DNA of 64,000 nt from Papilionanthe hookeriana x Papilionanthe teres (lineage: Eukaryota > Streptophyta > Magnoliopsida > Asparagales > Orchidaceae): contig CM040425.1 in NCBI GenBank assembly GCA_022702705.1, forward strand, positions 2,604,001-2,668,000, in the 5' to 3' direction. The notes beneath the pieces were generated by a model. It was not told the DNA's origin and did no database searches. It saw only the letters and a list, made by a program, of their open reading frames with translations. Made by a program: the position numbers and the translations under genes. Of this stretch, positions 1 through 11,170 are shown piece after piece (position 1 is the first letter of the stretch; each line of letters starts with the position of its first letter).

Positions 1-893
1 TTATGTATGGGGATTAGATTTTATGGGACCATTTACACCTTCATTTGGAAATTTATATATATTGGTCGCTTTGATTATGTTTCGAAATGGATTGAAGCTG
101 TAGCTTTACCAAGATGTGATGCTCGGAGTGTTTCCAAATTTTTAAAGAAAAATATATTTACAAGATATGGAATGTCGAGAGTAATTATAACTGATGGTGG
201 CTCCCATTTCAAAAACAATCAAATTAAGAGATTAATTGAAAAAAATAACATTATTCATAGGATCTCTACTTATCATCCCTAGACTAGTGGTTTAGCGGAA
301 GTATCGAATAGGGAAATTAAAATAATTTTGGAGAAAACAGTGGATATTCATAAATTAGATTGGTTTGCTAGATTAGATACCGCATTATGGGCTTATAGGA
401 TTGCTTTTAAGACCCCTATTGGAATGTCTCCTTATAGACTAGTATTTGGCAAAACTTGTCATTTGTCGGTTGAATTGGAGCATAAAGCATATTGGGTGAT
501 TAAGGAGTTGAATTTTAATTTGAAAAATGCAGGAGGAAAAGATTTATGTAATTGAATGAGTTGGAAGAAATCAGGAATGAATCATATCATAATGATAGAA
601 TTTTTAAAGAGAGAATGAAATTGTGGCATGATCAGAAGATATTGAAAAAATGATTTGAACTAGGACAAAGAGTTTTGTTATATAATACGAGATTGAAATT
701 ATTTTCTGGAAAACTTAAGTCCAGATGGATGGGACCTTTTACTGTAGTGAAAGTTCATTCTTTCGGAGTTGTTGATATCGAGGATCCTAAAACTGGAAAT
801 ATTTTCAAGGTTAATGGGCATCACTTAAAACCTTACTTTGCAGGGTTTTTACCAGATTTCAAAGAGGCTTTATTGCTGGGTCATCCTAGTTAA
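1..893 (+). pseudogene. Integrase, C-terminal two thirds (block A pol end)
   Basis: Retroviral-type integrase catalytic core followed by the C-terminal domain, which would insert element cDNA into host DNA. The first catalytic Asp lies in LDFMGPF near base 20 in frame 2. After a frameshift near base 80 the core continues with YVSKWIEAV, the second Asp in ITDGGSHF (about 190-215) and the Glu in AEVSNREIK (about 298-325). GMSPYRLVFGK and LEHKAYW are typical of the Athila/Tat branch. A TAG at 281-283 replaces the usual Gln of the PQTSG motif, and a frame change follows near 550. The C-terminal part (WMGPFTVVKV, VNGHHLKPY) runs to the stop at 891-893. Decayed and incomplete at the window edge. 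Confidence 0.88.
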
Positions 894-903
894 CTGAATG
901 GTT

Positions 904-951
904 TGTCGGGCTGACGACGTTAAACCAAGCTCTTTATGGGAGGCAACCCAT
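904..951 (+). other. Conserved Athila post-pol motif, copy A
   Basis: Just after the integrase stop lies GTCGGGCTGACGACGTTAAA, then CCAAGC, a variable stretch and TGGGAGGCAACCCA. The same block follows pol at 24331-24376 (B) and 37467-37514 (C), and on the minus strand at 43743-43790 (D). From memory, a very similar motif is common downstream of pol in Athila-type elements of many plants. Its role is not known to me; an RNA signal or splice-related site is possible. Confidence 0.75.
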
Positions 952-1116
952 GTGTACTTGTGTGTTCTGTTTGCTTGCTTATTGTTGTTTGTGCTTTAGT
1001 TTGATATTTAAGAATCCTAATTACCCCAAAATAAGTTAAAAATTAAAAATATATTAGATCGTATTGCGAAAATGAAGTATTTCGAGCCAAACGAAGTTTG
1101 GTAAAAATTTTTACCA

Positions 1117-1225
1117 CTGGCGCCGCTGGCACCAGAATGGACGCTGCCGGCACCCTATTCTTTTAAAAATAGCCGAATTTCTAGTTTGAGCGCCGCCAGC
1201 ACCCTATCGAGCGCCGCCGGCACCC
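1117..1225 (+). repeat. GGCGCC-type GC module before ORF3a, copy A
   Basis: A GC-rich island in AT-rich surroundings, made of four short near-palindromic units of the form GCGCCGCCGGCACC separated by about 15-35 bases. Equivalent modules lie before ORF3b and inside the LTRs of this family. Many CG sites have changed to TG or CA, as expected for methylated DNA. No coding function is visible. It could be a regulatory or hairpin element of the transposon. Confidence 0.6.
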
Positions 1226-1368
1226 AAATTCTGGTTGACAGTTTTTAATTTTTAAAATGTTTTTTTGGCGGTTTTGGGCGGGATCTTCTTCCATAAAACA
1301 TCCCAAAACTCCATTTTAAACCCATAACCACCATAAAAACGAAAACTTATTTTCCCAATTCGCATCCC

Positions 1369-2540
1369 ATGGATTCCTACTCCATTGAACTCCCTAGATC
1401 TCGCATTTACAACCGATAGAATTCGTTAGTTTCGAGGCGCAACGTCTATTCCATAAAGTGATGATGAAAAGAAGGATTTTCAAGGAAAGAGGCTTTGTAA
1501 ATTGAGGTTTGGAGAGTCCGACTACAAGTGTTGAAGAGATAGTAAAGCAAAGGCGTTGGGAAGTGTTATGCTACACTACCACCGCAGTGGTTGTTCCGGT
1601 CGTGAAAGAATTTTTTGCAAATCTGCATGGGATCAACCAAGGATGTGTTTTTGTGCGAGGTAGGTATGTACCATTCACTCCTGCAAGGATTAATGATCTC
1701 TTCATGATTGAAATTGTACATATTTGTCATTATGCAAATTTTAATGTGACTAGCAATGATATGAATGAAATCTATCATTATTTGACGGATGAGAATGAAG
1801 AATGGGAAGTAAGAGATAAATGATATTTCAGTTTCTCTTCTTCATCATTAAATTCGGTATCAAAACAGTGGCATTAATTTATTTCGGCAAAATTAATTCC
1901 TACTATGAAGATAAGTAAGGTAACGAAGGAAAATTCTATTCTGAATTTTTGTATACAAACTAGAAGGCCAGTGGATATTGGATCAATCATTATGAAATCT
2001 ATTTTGGGATTGATTGTCCAAGGATCTAAATATGGACTTGGACACCCGTCCACCATATTTCTATTATGTAGTCAATCCCAAGTACCATATGAGAGTTGGG
2101 AAAAAGTTCTTCTGCCCTGGAGACCTATTGATCCAAATGATCTTTATGACTACCGAACAGTAGGTGATGAAGGAGATATGGATTTGCTTGTCGATCGCTC
2201 CACTCGAGAGTTCACAACCTATTCAAACTCTTACCATTCCGAAAGTTCGAGGGTGATATTGAAGAAGATAAAGAAGTTAGAAAATGAGGTACAGAATGTT
2301 TTGAATGTTATTAATAATATTTCTGATTTTTTTGATCATATTGATTGGAGGATGAAAGAGCAATTTGATCATACTGGTTGGATTGAGTTGGGTCTGATTA
2401 ATCTGTTGAAGAAGAATGTTGTGGTGACTGAAGATTCATCTGATGAATTCCCGTATCGTCCCTTCTACAATCTGTTCGTTCATCATCAATCAATCGGAGA
2501 CATTAGAGAGGATGATAGTTCTAAGACTAATGAGGAGTAA
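1369..2540 (+). pseudogene. ORF3a: plant transposon-protein domain plus coiled-coil, post-pol ORF
   Basis: First of two ORFs after pol. A start codon at 1369 opens MDSYSIELPRSR; frames then change several times. The recognisable core is REF/KEFFANLHG followed by VFVRGRYVPFTPARIN (about 1600-1710) and a YLTDENEEW block. This pattern fits the family I know as 'putative plant transposon protein' (Transposase_32 in Pfam, from memory), found after pol in Athila-like elements. The second half (from about 2240) is charged and heptad-like (ILKKIKKLENEVQNVL), probably a coiled coil. Function unknown; env-like roles have been proposed for such ORFs but no signal peptide or clear membrane segment is seen here. 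It is a paralogue of ORF3b at 3385-4493. Confidence 0.65.
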
Positions 2541-2920
2541 TTAGTGGATTCTGTATGTTGTTTTGTTATGTTTCAGTGTTTGCTTTGATTATTATGTTGT
2601 TTGCTTTGCTTTGCTTTGATTTAGTAAGGTGTGCTTGGACTATGATTTGATTTCTTGTGTGTAGCTTTGTGTTTGCTTATCGTAGTGTACTTACAATACT
2701 AAGGATCTAAGGAGCTTTGCTTTTATTTTATGAACATATGTGTGTAATCGTTGTATCGTGGATTTTATATATGAAAGTGATGTGATGTGTTGTTTGTGTA
2801 AAGTGATATTGTTTAGTGTTTGTGAGATGAAAGAGATGCTTGTTGATGTGTTAATAGGACTGCGGAGGTTGAAACGATTGAATTTGCAAAAGAAAATTTT
2901 GAACCCAAAGGAATTTTGGA
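2541..2920 (+). other. Non-coding spacer between ORF3a and the next GC module
   Basis: T/G-rich DNA with short imperfect repeats such as TTTGCTTTGCTTTGC near 2600. No gene seen. The same spacer recurs at 7861-8251 in the second copy of block A. Confidence 0.6.
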
Positions 2921-2990
2921 CTGGCGCCGCCGGCGTCCAAATCTAGAGAGTTTGGCTATTATTTTGAATAGAGCGTCGCCGGCGCTCAAA
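2921..2990 (+). repeat. GGCGCC-type GC module before ORF3b, copy A
   Basis: Two near-palindromic units, CTGGCGCCGCCGGCGTCC and GAGCGTCGCCGGCGCTC, 32 bases apart. They end 175 bases before the predicted splice donor of the ORF3b leader. The B and C elements have modules at almost the same distance from their donors. Confidence 0.6.
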
Positions 2991-3164
2991 TGCTGAAAAT
3001 AGCCCGGGACCCTTAAAAATGTGCGAAAATAGCCTGGGACCCATTTTCCATCATTTCTTTCGTCTCCCACCTCCATGTTCGCGATTTTAAAGCTTTAGGG
3101 TTCGTTAGATCTCAGAGTATAGAGGATTTCAAGGATTTCTGAGACCGGATCTGCACTTCTCTTG

Positions 3165-3364
3165 GTAAGAGCTTTACTTTAAGCTAAAATTTTTGGATTT
3201 TTGCCATGTGAAAATCTCACATTGTTTGGATGAAATTTTTGGGAGATTGTTGAGAAAAAGTGAGGTTTCCTATGGTAGAATTAGTTCTTACTTGTTCGGA
3301 TTAATGCTTGGAGTTAGTACACTGTGGATTTTGGGATTTATTGGTAAATTTTTGGAGTTTTTAG
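3165..3364 (+). other. Predicted 5'-leader intron of ORF3b, copy A
   Basis: Donor CTTG|GTAAGAGC at 3165 and acceptor TTTTTAG ending at 3364, 21 bases before the ORF3b ATG at 3385. The 200-bp length is matched by the second copy (8518-8715, 198 bp), element E (62942-62743 on the minus strand, 200 bp), C (39040-39237, 198 bp) and B (25901-26092, 192 bp, weaker donor GTCAGA). The donor and acceptor are seen; splicing is inferred. Confidence 0.55.
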
Positions 3365-3384
3365 AAAGTCACACGGCTCCTAGA

Positions 3385-4493
3385 ATGAGTAAGGGGAAGC
3401 GAAAATTTGATTGGGACGATGAAAGATTTGTTAATATTAAGCTCAGTTTCGCTTCAACTCTCAGTTGCAAAATAAGAAGTGTATTCAGGATCGAGCATTT
3501 GAGAATCCTGGTAGATCTGTGGAACAGTTGATTTCTGATCGGAATTGGGAGTGTTTCTGTTACTTTTCTGCTAATGCTATTTTGGGAGTAGTCCGAGAAT
3601 TTTATGCTAACGTGCTCTAGTCTGAGATGGAATATGTGCTAGTACGAGGGAAACTGGTTGAGTTCACCCCACAATGTATCAACACATTTTATCAAATTCA
3701 AGAACCTTTTGTTTGTGAATTTGAGAATTTTGATACTAGTGAGGGGAATTTGATGAGTGTAATCACGTATCTGACCGATGGAAGAGGGGAGTGGAAGATG
3801 AATCAGAAACAGATGATTAACTTCCCTACTTCTACTTTAACTATTGCTTCTAAAGCGTGGCATTATTTCATTTCTGTGAGACTGTTACATTCTTATCATC
3901 ACAGCGAAGTTACTAGGGATCGAGTTATTTTGAATTATTGCATCCAAAATATGAAGAAGATCAATATTGGAACTATTATTTTCAGGAGTATTCACTCTAT
4001 TGCCAAAGGACAAACCACTGGTGGATTAGGACATCCTGCCCTAATTCATGCCCTTTGTGTTCAATCTGGAGTTGAGTATAGTAGTTCTGAGAAGTGGTGA
4101 TACCTTTGAGACCTATTACGAAGACCATTATTCATACTTATGAGACTCATGTGGGTGCAAAAGAGGAGACTAGGAGTACTGATATTCCTACCACAAGCTA
4201 TGATGTTCCATCTATTTCTGACCCCCAGACCCTATCTGATGTCATGAAGAATGAGATTGCAAAGTGATAGTATTGATAGGATGCATAGTAGGATGGATGT
4301 ATTCGAGGCCAGGAGTGTAGTGAATGAAAACTATTTGCAGAGAAGGGTTGAGTTCGATATTGCTTATTATGATGCTCAGGCGAGATTTATGAGAGGAGAT
4401 ACTGGGGTAACATTTCCTACTTGCCCTAGTTATACACCGTACAGACCTGAACCTGATGACCCTGCTATTGATCCTGGTGATGAAGACTGGTAG
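3385..4493 (+). pseudogene. ORF3b: plant transposon-protein domain protein, post-pol ORF
   Basis: Start ATGAGTAAGGGGAAGCG at 3385. Conserved order: basic start, SVEQLISERNWECFCYF with REFYAN, then EYVLVRGKLVEFTPQCIN (about 3627-3690), VITYLTDGRGEW, KAWHYFISVRLL, and a glycine-rich GGLGHPALIHALC block near 4020-4065. The C-terminal part carries a heptad-like region and the end motif YDAQARFMRGDT then TCPSYTPYRP. The reading frame is broken by a TAG near 3618, a frameshift near 4095 (EKW then stop) and another near 4250. The family matches ORF3a and the ORF3b copies of B, C and E. Function unknown; env-like by position only. No transmembrane segment is visible. Confidence 0.7.
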
Positions 4494-5789
4494 ATAGTTT
4501 GTTTGTTTTATTTCTGTTGTTCTTAGTCTGTTGAGATGTATTGATGTGATGTAGTGGATATTTACTTTTCATGTGATGTGTAACCCTGTGTTGTACTGTG
4601 TGATGTAGTGTTATTTACTTTTTATGTTGAACTATTAGTTGTACTATTAGTAGTGTGATAGTTTGCTTCATGTTGTAGTGTTCTGTTGGATGTTTGGATG
4701 TTTAATGTAAATTTCACTTTACCCATGCAAATATCTTAAATTACTATACCACTGCTACTAATTATTTCATATTTGCTAGCTATAAAATTTTGTTTAATAC
4801 CAGATAGATTATGAAGATTTCAGACTCGAGCACGTAAAACGTTAGTTTTCTTTTACTCTCAACTATTTCAAATTTATTGAAAAATGTAAGTTTGGGGGAG
4901 GGTAGAGAAATGCTAAACTTTTATTTGTTCTCAATTATTATATTTTCAAAAATTATTAGCATAACTTTTGGCAGTTAAACCTCATTGTAAGATAACTAAA
5001 ACTTTTAATTTCAGTTGAATATTATGGAAGGATAAGATGAAAATTTTTGGTAAGAAAAGTTAATTTTATAGAAATAAGATATTTGGTATGAAAGGATTTG
5101 ATTATAGTTAACTCGTTTAAAGTAAAGAAAACCGTATTTTGAAATGTTAAGGGACTTAAAGTATTGTGTATTAAGAAGAGATTGTGACTTTATGAAAATA
5201 ATAAAGCTTGTGCCTAACTATAAAGTAAGGTGGTGTTTCAAGTTTAAACTTTAGAAAGAGGAGAGTGAAGTTTAAAATCATTAAAGGTTATCCAGATATA
5301 GTAATCCCCAATATAAGAAAAGAAAAGAAAAGAAGGATTGAAAAAACAATCCCAAAATAAAAAAAAGAAGAAAAAAATTTATGAGGAGAAGCTTGAGGAG
5401 ATGCCTAATCAAAAATTAGCTTCACTTGAATCACCCTAAAGGTAAAACTTAATTTCATTTCTGAATTTATATTTAAAGTGCTAGCCTACATTTTAGTAAA
5501 GCTTGCATGAACTCCTTTTTCACATATTCTTTTAAGGCACTCTTAATGTGACAAATTATGGTTTATCTTGAAATAAATAGAAGACTAGAACTCTTAGACT
5601 TGATTACTGAATATTCTTATACTCGTAATGTTGACTCGAGTTACTAAAATTTTTCTGAAAATCTAACCAATATATTCTTTTGAATGAAAATTTTAGTGTC
5701 TTCAATTGAAAAGTACATTGCCTAGAGTTATATTTTATGTAGTAAAAGGATTACTTGAGGACAAGTAATAGTTTAAGTTTTGGGGATTT
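4494..5789 (+). other. 3' non-coding region of the first A copy, with two polypurine-like tracts
   Basis: No gene. It holds an internal polypurine-like tract (AAGTTTGGGGGAGGG, 4888-4902), a conserved block at about 5240-5435 ending with an AG-rich run and GAGGAGAAGCTTGAGGAGAT, and the terminal polypurine tract next to LTR1 (about 5774-5789). The same order occurs at 9841-11170, 27255-28591, 40135-41440 and, reversed, 58665-59770. Confidence 0.7.
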
Positions 5790-7442
5790 TGATGCATCAA
5801 AAATATATACTCTTTTAGCTAGATGTTCTTACCTATTTTTTATGATATTGCACTTTAAAGGAAGGTATTTTTCATGATTTGTTGTAGGTATGATGATTAT
5901 AAGTGATTGGAGCGAAAAGATGCAAAAAAGGAACGAATTTGGAGCAAAATGGAGCAATTTGGAGGAAAAGAGCTTCTGGCGCCGCCGGCGCCCTCTTCCA
6001 GAGACTTCAGCAATTATTAGCACTATGGGGCGCCGCCGGCGCCACTATCGGGCGCCGCCGGCGCCACTATCGGGCGCCGCCGGTACCCTATGTCGGTTTA
6101 TTTCAAATTGAAGAGTTTTGGCGGATTTTTGAAGGGGTGCTTGAAGAAACCCTTGGGGAATTCGTTCCTAACATAAAATTAAGTGTTCAAAACGAAAAAG
6201 GAGAAGAGGATTATTGTAGAGAGTGTAAGGAAAGTGTGAGTGAGAGTTAGGGTTTGTGATTTAAAGAGAGATTCTTCTCTAAGAAGGGGAGAAGAGGGAG
6301 TAAAGTGAGAGATTGCTTCTTCATCTTTGTTCCAAGGAGGAAATCAAGTGTTGCAAGGAATAGAAAAGGAATCAAGGCAACTTTGAAGGAATTTGCTTGG
6401 GGAAGTGAAGGAGATAAGTTGTATTTACTATTGTGGTTTGTATGACACTTCTTTTATATATAAAATCCATGCGTTCTTATATCTTCTCCATGATTTGTGA
6501 GTAGTTTCCTTTGCCTTTCTTCTTGCATAAAGTAGTGATGATGTGCTGATGTGGAATTTATGTGCCCTTCAAGTGTTATAAAAGTTGTGATGTTTCTTTC
6601 ATTTGGAACTTAATTTACTTTTCAATCCGACCAATTGAATTGTTAAAATATGTTGAGGAACATTAATTCCAAAAGAATTGAATGTTCTACAACAAGAATG
6701 AAGAACCCATTTAATGTCCGTGAATGAATTGCGTAGTTCATGTGGATTAAGTGAAAATAAATAGGGAAATGAGTTTTGATGGACTTCAAATTGGAGGTTT
6801 CATGGTAACAGAATGGGATCCCCAAATTGGTCTTAAGATTGGTAACTAAAGCCTATAGTTAGCCTTAGGGTGAAGGGTGAGTGGGAGCTCCGAAGTGAGA
6901 TTCAGTATCCTTCCAGCCTAGCCTTAGATTTAGTGACTAAACTTAAGATATGGCAATGTTCTTTACATGCTTGGAAGAGGAGGTACTATTTTAAGGGTAA
7001 AGAAGCAAATATGCTCCTATTTGGCACAATACAAAAATTTACCATTCTTCATCATCTACACATCATAATCTTTATGCAGGAAGGAAGAGACTTTCCACAT
7101 AGAAGTATCTTATAAATCGCGTAAGTTAGTGTGTGTTAGTTAAATAGTTTAGTAAGTAGAAATAATTGTAGTAGCTTTATTATTACCGTACTTTGCATTA
7201 ACTAGTTGTAGTACACTTGAGCAATTGTTACAATTGGTATTGGATTTTAGTGCTATATTATCTGATTTGAAGAACGTTTTCCCTCCCTGTGGGATTGATA
7301 ACCATGACTCCATTAGAGCCCTGTATTACTTGATACGATACGTATACTTGCGTTGCATGTGTGACTTTACTAAATCATTATAAATATATAAATAAAAATT
7401 CATAAAGTCTTACATTTTTAAGCATATATAAAGTCGACGTCA
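5790..7442 (+). repeat. LTR1 of block A
   Basis: Starts TGATGCATCAAAA directly after a polypurine tract and ends AAAGTCGACGTCA, so the TG...CA ends are kept. About 1653 bp. It contains a GC module at 5976-6087 and, near the end, the family's U5 phrase GTATTACTTGATACGATACG. It matches LTR2 (11171-12818) along its length. It serves as 3' LTR of the first copy and 5' LTR of the deleted second copy; no primer-binding site follows it. Confidence 0.88.
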
Positions 7443-7860
7443 GAGACCTATTGATCCAAATGATCGTTATGACTACCAAGCAGTAGGAGATGAAGGAGAT
7501 ATGGATTTGCTTGTTGATCAGCCCACTGAGAGTTCACAACCTATTCAGCCTTACTATTCTGAAAGTTCGAGGGTGATATTAAAGAAAATAAAGAAGTTGG
7601 AAAATGAGGTACAGAATGTTTTGAATGCTATTGATAATATTTCTGGTTTATTTGATCACATTGATTGGAGGATTAAAGAGCAATTTGATCATACTGGTCG
7701 GATTGAGTTGGGTTTGATTAATCTATTGAAGAAGAATGCTGTGGTGGCTAAAGATTCATCTGATGAATTCCCATATCGTCCCTTCTACAATCTGTTCGTT
7801 CATCGTTAATCAATTGGAGACATTAGAGAGGATGATAGTTCTGAGACTGATGAGGAGTAA
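7443..7860 (+). pseudogene. ORF3a, C-terminal coiled-coil part, second A copy
   Basis: Begins abruptly at GAGACCTATTGATCC, equivalent to 2120 in the first copy, and continues with the same coiled-coil region (ILKKIKKLENEVQNVLNAI) to TGAGGAGTAA. The N-terminal domain is missing because the deletion joint lies here. A TAA at 7807 interrupts the frame where the first copy reads through. Confidence 0.75.
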
Positions 7861-8251
7861 TTAGTGGATTTTGTATGTTGCTTTGTTATGTTTGAGTGTT
7901 TGCTTTGATTATTATGTTGTTTTCTTTGCTTTTCTTTGCTTTAGTAGGGTGTGCTTGGACTATGCTTTGATTTCTTGTGTGTACTTAGAACTTAGTGTTT
8001 GCTTATCGTAGTGTACTTTCAACACTAAGGATCTAAGGAGTATTGCTTTTATTTGATGAACATATGTGTGTATTCGTTGTATCATGGATTTTATATATGA
8101 AAGTGATGTGATGTGTTGTTTGTGTAAAGTGATATTGTTTAGTGTTTGTGAGATGAAATAGATGCCTGTTGATGTGTTGAATAAGACTGCAGAGGTTGAA
8201 ACGATTGAAACTGCGAAAAAAAAATTTTTTTGGACCCAATAGAATTTTGGA

Positions 8252-8340
8252 CTGGCGTTGCTGGTGCCCAAATCCAGAAAGTTTGGCTATTATTTTGATT
8301 AGAGCGCCGCCGGCATCCTATCGGGTGTCGCTGGCGTCCA
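8252..8340 (+). repeat. GGCGCC-type GC module before ORF3b, second A copy
   Basis: Three degenerate units (CTGGCGTTGCTGGTGCCC, GAGCGCCGCCGGCATCC, GGGTGTCGCTGGCGTCC). Most differences from the copy at 2921-2990 are C-to-T or G-to-A changes. Confidence 0.55.
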
Positions 8341-8517
8341 AATACTGAAAATAGCCCGGGACCCTTAAAAATTCGTGAAAATTGCCTGGAACCCATTTTT
8401 CTGCCATTTCCTTTGTCTTCCACCTCCATGTTCACGATTTTGAAGCTTTAGGGCTCGTTAGATCTCAGAGTAGAGAGGATTTTAAGGATTTTTTAGGTCG
8501 GATCTGCACTTCTCTTG

Positions 8518-8715
8518 GTAAGAGCTTTACTTTAAGCTAAAATTTTTGGATTTTCGCCTGTGAAACTCTCACATTGTTTGGATGATATTTTTGGGAGATT
8601 TTTGAGAAAAAGTGAGGTTTCCTATGGTCGAATTTGTTCTTTCTTGTTTAGATTAATTCTTGGAGTTAGTACATTGTGGATTTGGGATTTATTGGTAAAT
8701 TTTTGCAATTTTTAG
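8518..8715 (+). other. Predicted 5'-leader intron of ORF3b, second A copy
   Basis: Donor CTTG|GTAAGAGC at 8518, acceptor TTTTTAG ending at 8715; 198 bp. Same ends as the intron at 3165-3364. Confidence 0.5.
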
Positions 8716-8735
8716 AAATTCACAAGGCTCCTAGA

Positions 8736-9840
8736 ATGAGTAAGGGGAAGCAAAAAATTGATTGGGACGATGAAAGATTTGTTAATATTAAGGCTCAGTT
8801 TCGCTTCAACTCTCTGTTGCAAAATATGAAGTGTATTCAGGATTGAGCATTTGAGAATCCTGGTGGATCTGTGGAATAGTTGATTTCTGAGCGAAATTGG
8901 GAGCGTTTCTATTACTTTTCTGCTAATGTTATTTTGGGAGTAGTCCGAGAATTTATGCTAACGTGCTCTGGTCTGAGACAGAATATGTGCTAGTTCGAGG
9001 GAAACTGGTTGAGTTCACCCCTCCACGTATCAACGCATTTTATCAAATTCAAGAACCTTTTGTTTGTGAATTTGAGAATTTTGATACTAGTGAGGGGAAT
9101 TTGATGAGTGTGATCACGTATCTGACCGATGGAAGAGGGGAGTGGAAGATGAATCAGAGATAGATGATTAACTTCCCTGCTTCCACTTTAAATGTTGCTT
9201 CTAAGGCATGACATTATTTCATTTCTACGAGACTGTTACCCTCTTATAATCACGGCGAAGTTACTAGGAATCGAGCTATTTTTAATTATTGCATCAAGAA
9301 TATGAAGAAGATCGATATTGGAACCATTGTTTTCAAGAGCATTCACTCTATTGCCAAAGGAGAAACCACTGGTGGATTAGGACATCCTGCCCTAATTCAT
9401 GCCCTTTGTGTTCAGTCTGGAGTTGAGTATAGTAGTTTTGAGGAAGTGGTGATACCTTTGAGACCGATTACGAAGACCATTATTCATACTTATGAGGCTC
9501 AAGTGGGTGCAAGAGAGGAGAGGAGTACTGATATTCCTACCACGAGCCATAATGTTCTATTTACTTCTGAGCCCCCGACACTATCTGATGTCATGGAGCA
9601 GTTGAGATTGCAAAGTGATAGTATTGATAGGATGCATAGTCTGATGGATGTATTCGAGGCCAGGAGTGATGTGAATGAATACTATTTGCAGAGAAGATTT
9701 GAGTTCGATATTGCTTATTATGATGCTCAAGCCAGATTTATGAGAGGAGATACTTGAGTGATATTTCCTACTTGCCCTAGTTATACACCGTACAGGCCTG
9801 GACCTTCTGACCCTGCTGACAATGCTAGTGATGATGAGTG
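8736..9840 (+). pseudogene. ORF3b, second A copy
   Basis: Start ATGAGTAAGGGGAAGC at 8736. Carries the same blocks as 3385-4493: YVLVRGKLVEFTPPRIN (about 8985-9035), VITYLTDGRGEW, GGLGHPALIHALC (about 9370-9410) and the C-terminal FDIAYYDAQARFMRGDT (about 9702-9755). Stops at 8845-8847 (TGA), 9160-9163 and 9754-9757, plus frame changes, break it. Its central part, KKIDIGTIVFKSIHSIA to GDT, is open for 151 codons, longer than in the first copy. Confidence 0.7.
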
Positions 9841-11170
9841 GTGGTTTTATACTTTTGTGTTATACTTTTGTGTTTTGTTATTTTTCGTTGTGTTATACGG
9901 TTGTAGTGTGTGAAGTTGTCTGTAGTATTTTCTTTAGATGTACTGTAGTATTTTTTTAATGTAGCAGTTGCACTTAAAACTTTAATAATGTTAAATGTTA
10001 TGTTTAATGTTGTGATAGTTTATTAGTATTTGTAATGTTTTGTTAAAAAATGTGTCAATGTTGGTATTTATTTTCTTTACCCTGGCAGATTTTTAAATGT
10101 TATATATATCACTGCTACTAATTGTTTCATACTTGCTAGCTATAAAATTTTGATTAAAGCTAGAAAGATTATGAAGATTTCAAAATTCCAGCACAAAAAG
10201 GTTAGTTCTTTTACTCTCTTTTATTTTATTGCAAAAATTTAAGTTTGGGGTAGGGTAGAAAGGATATTAACTCTTATTTTTCTTAAATTAAAATATTTTC
10301 AAAAAAAATTATTAACATAATTCATAGTAGTTGAACTTCACTTTAGATAACTAAGATTCTATTTCAATTAAATATTGAAAAAGATTTGTTGAAATTTTTT
10401 GGTGATAAAGATTGATTTCATAAGGGTATGATATTTGGTATGAAAGGATTTGAATATAGTTAACTATTTAAAGTAAAAAAAAAACTGTATTTTTGAAATT
10501 ATTAAGAGACTTAAAGTATTATATGTTGAGAAAAGATTGTGACTTTATGATGAACAATAAAGTTGATACCTATGTATAAAGTAAAGAGGTGTTTCAGGTT
10601 TGAACTTTATAAAGAGGAGAGCGAAGTTCAAAATCATTAAAGGCTATCCAGATACACTAATCCTCATCAAAAGGAAAAAAAGCAAAAAAAAAGAAAGAAA
10701 TGAAAATATGGATTGAAAAACAATCCCAAAAAGAAGAAATAAAATAGAAATAAAAAAAAATGAGGAGAAGCTTGAGGAGATGTCTAATAAAAAATTGGCT
10801 TCACTTGAGTCATCCCAAAGGGAGAACCTGATTTCATTTCTGAATTTATGCTTAAAGTATTAGCCTACATTCTGATGAAGTTAGCATGAAAGCCTTTTTG
10901 TATAATATTTTAAGTCACTCTTAATGTGTCAAATTATAATTTTTCTTGAAATAAATGGGAGACTAGAACCCTTAGACTTGATTACTGAAATTTCTTATAC
11001 CTTTAGAGTTGATTTGAGTCACTGAATTTCTTTCTAAAAGTCTTTCCAATATATTTTTTTGAATGAAAGATTTTAGTATTCAACATGTGAAAAGTACATT
11101 GCTATGGGTTATATCTTTATATAGTAAAAGGATTACTTGAGGACAAGCAATAGTAAAGTTTGGGGGATTT
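9841..11170 (+). other. 3' non-coding region of the second A copy
   Basis: No gene. Internal polypurine-like tract AAGTTTGGGGTAGGG at 10241-10255, conserved block at about 10615-10815, terminal tract AAAGTTTGGGGGATTT at 11155-11170 touching LTR2. Confidence 0.7.

Noticed and set aside
3193..3531. 112-codon open frame starting before ORF3b
   Set aside because: Most of it lies inside the predicted leader intron and it is not kept in the second copy.
5829..6250. Overlapping open frames in LTR1 (and similar ones at 48398-48709 and 60219-60580)
   Set aside because: They cross GC modules inside LTRs and translate palindromic repeats; not conserved as proteins between copies.
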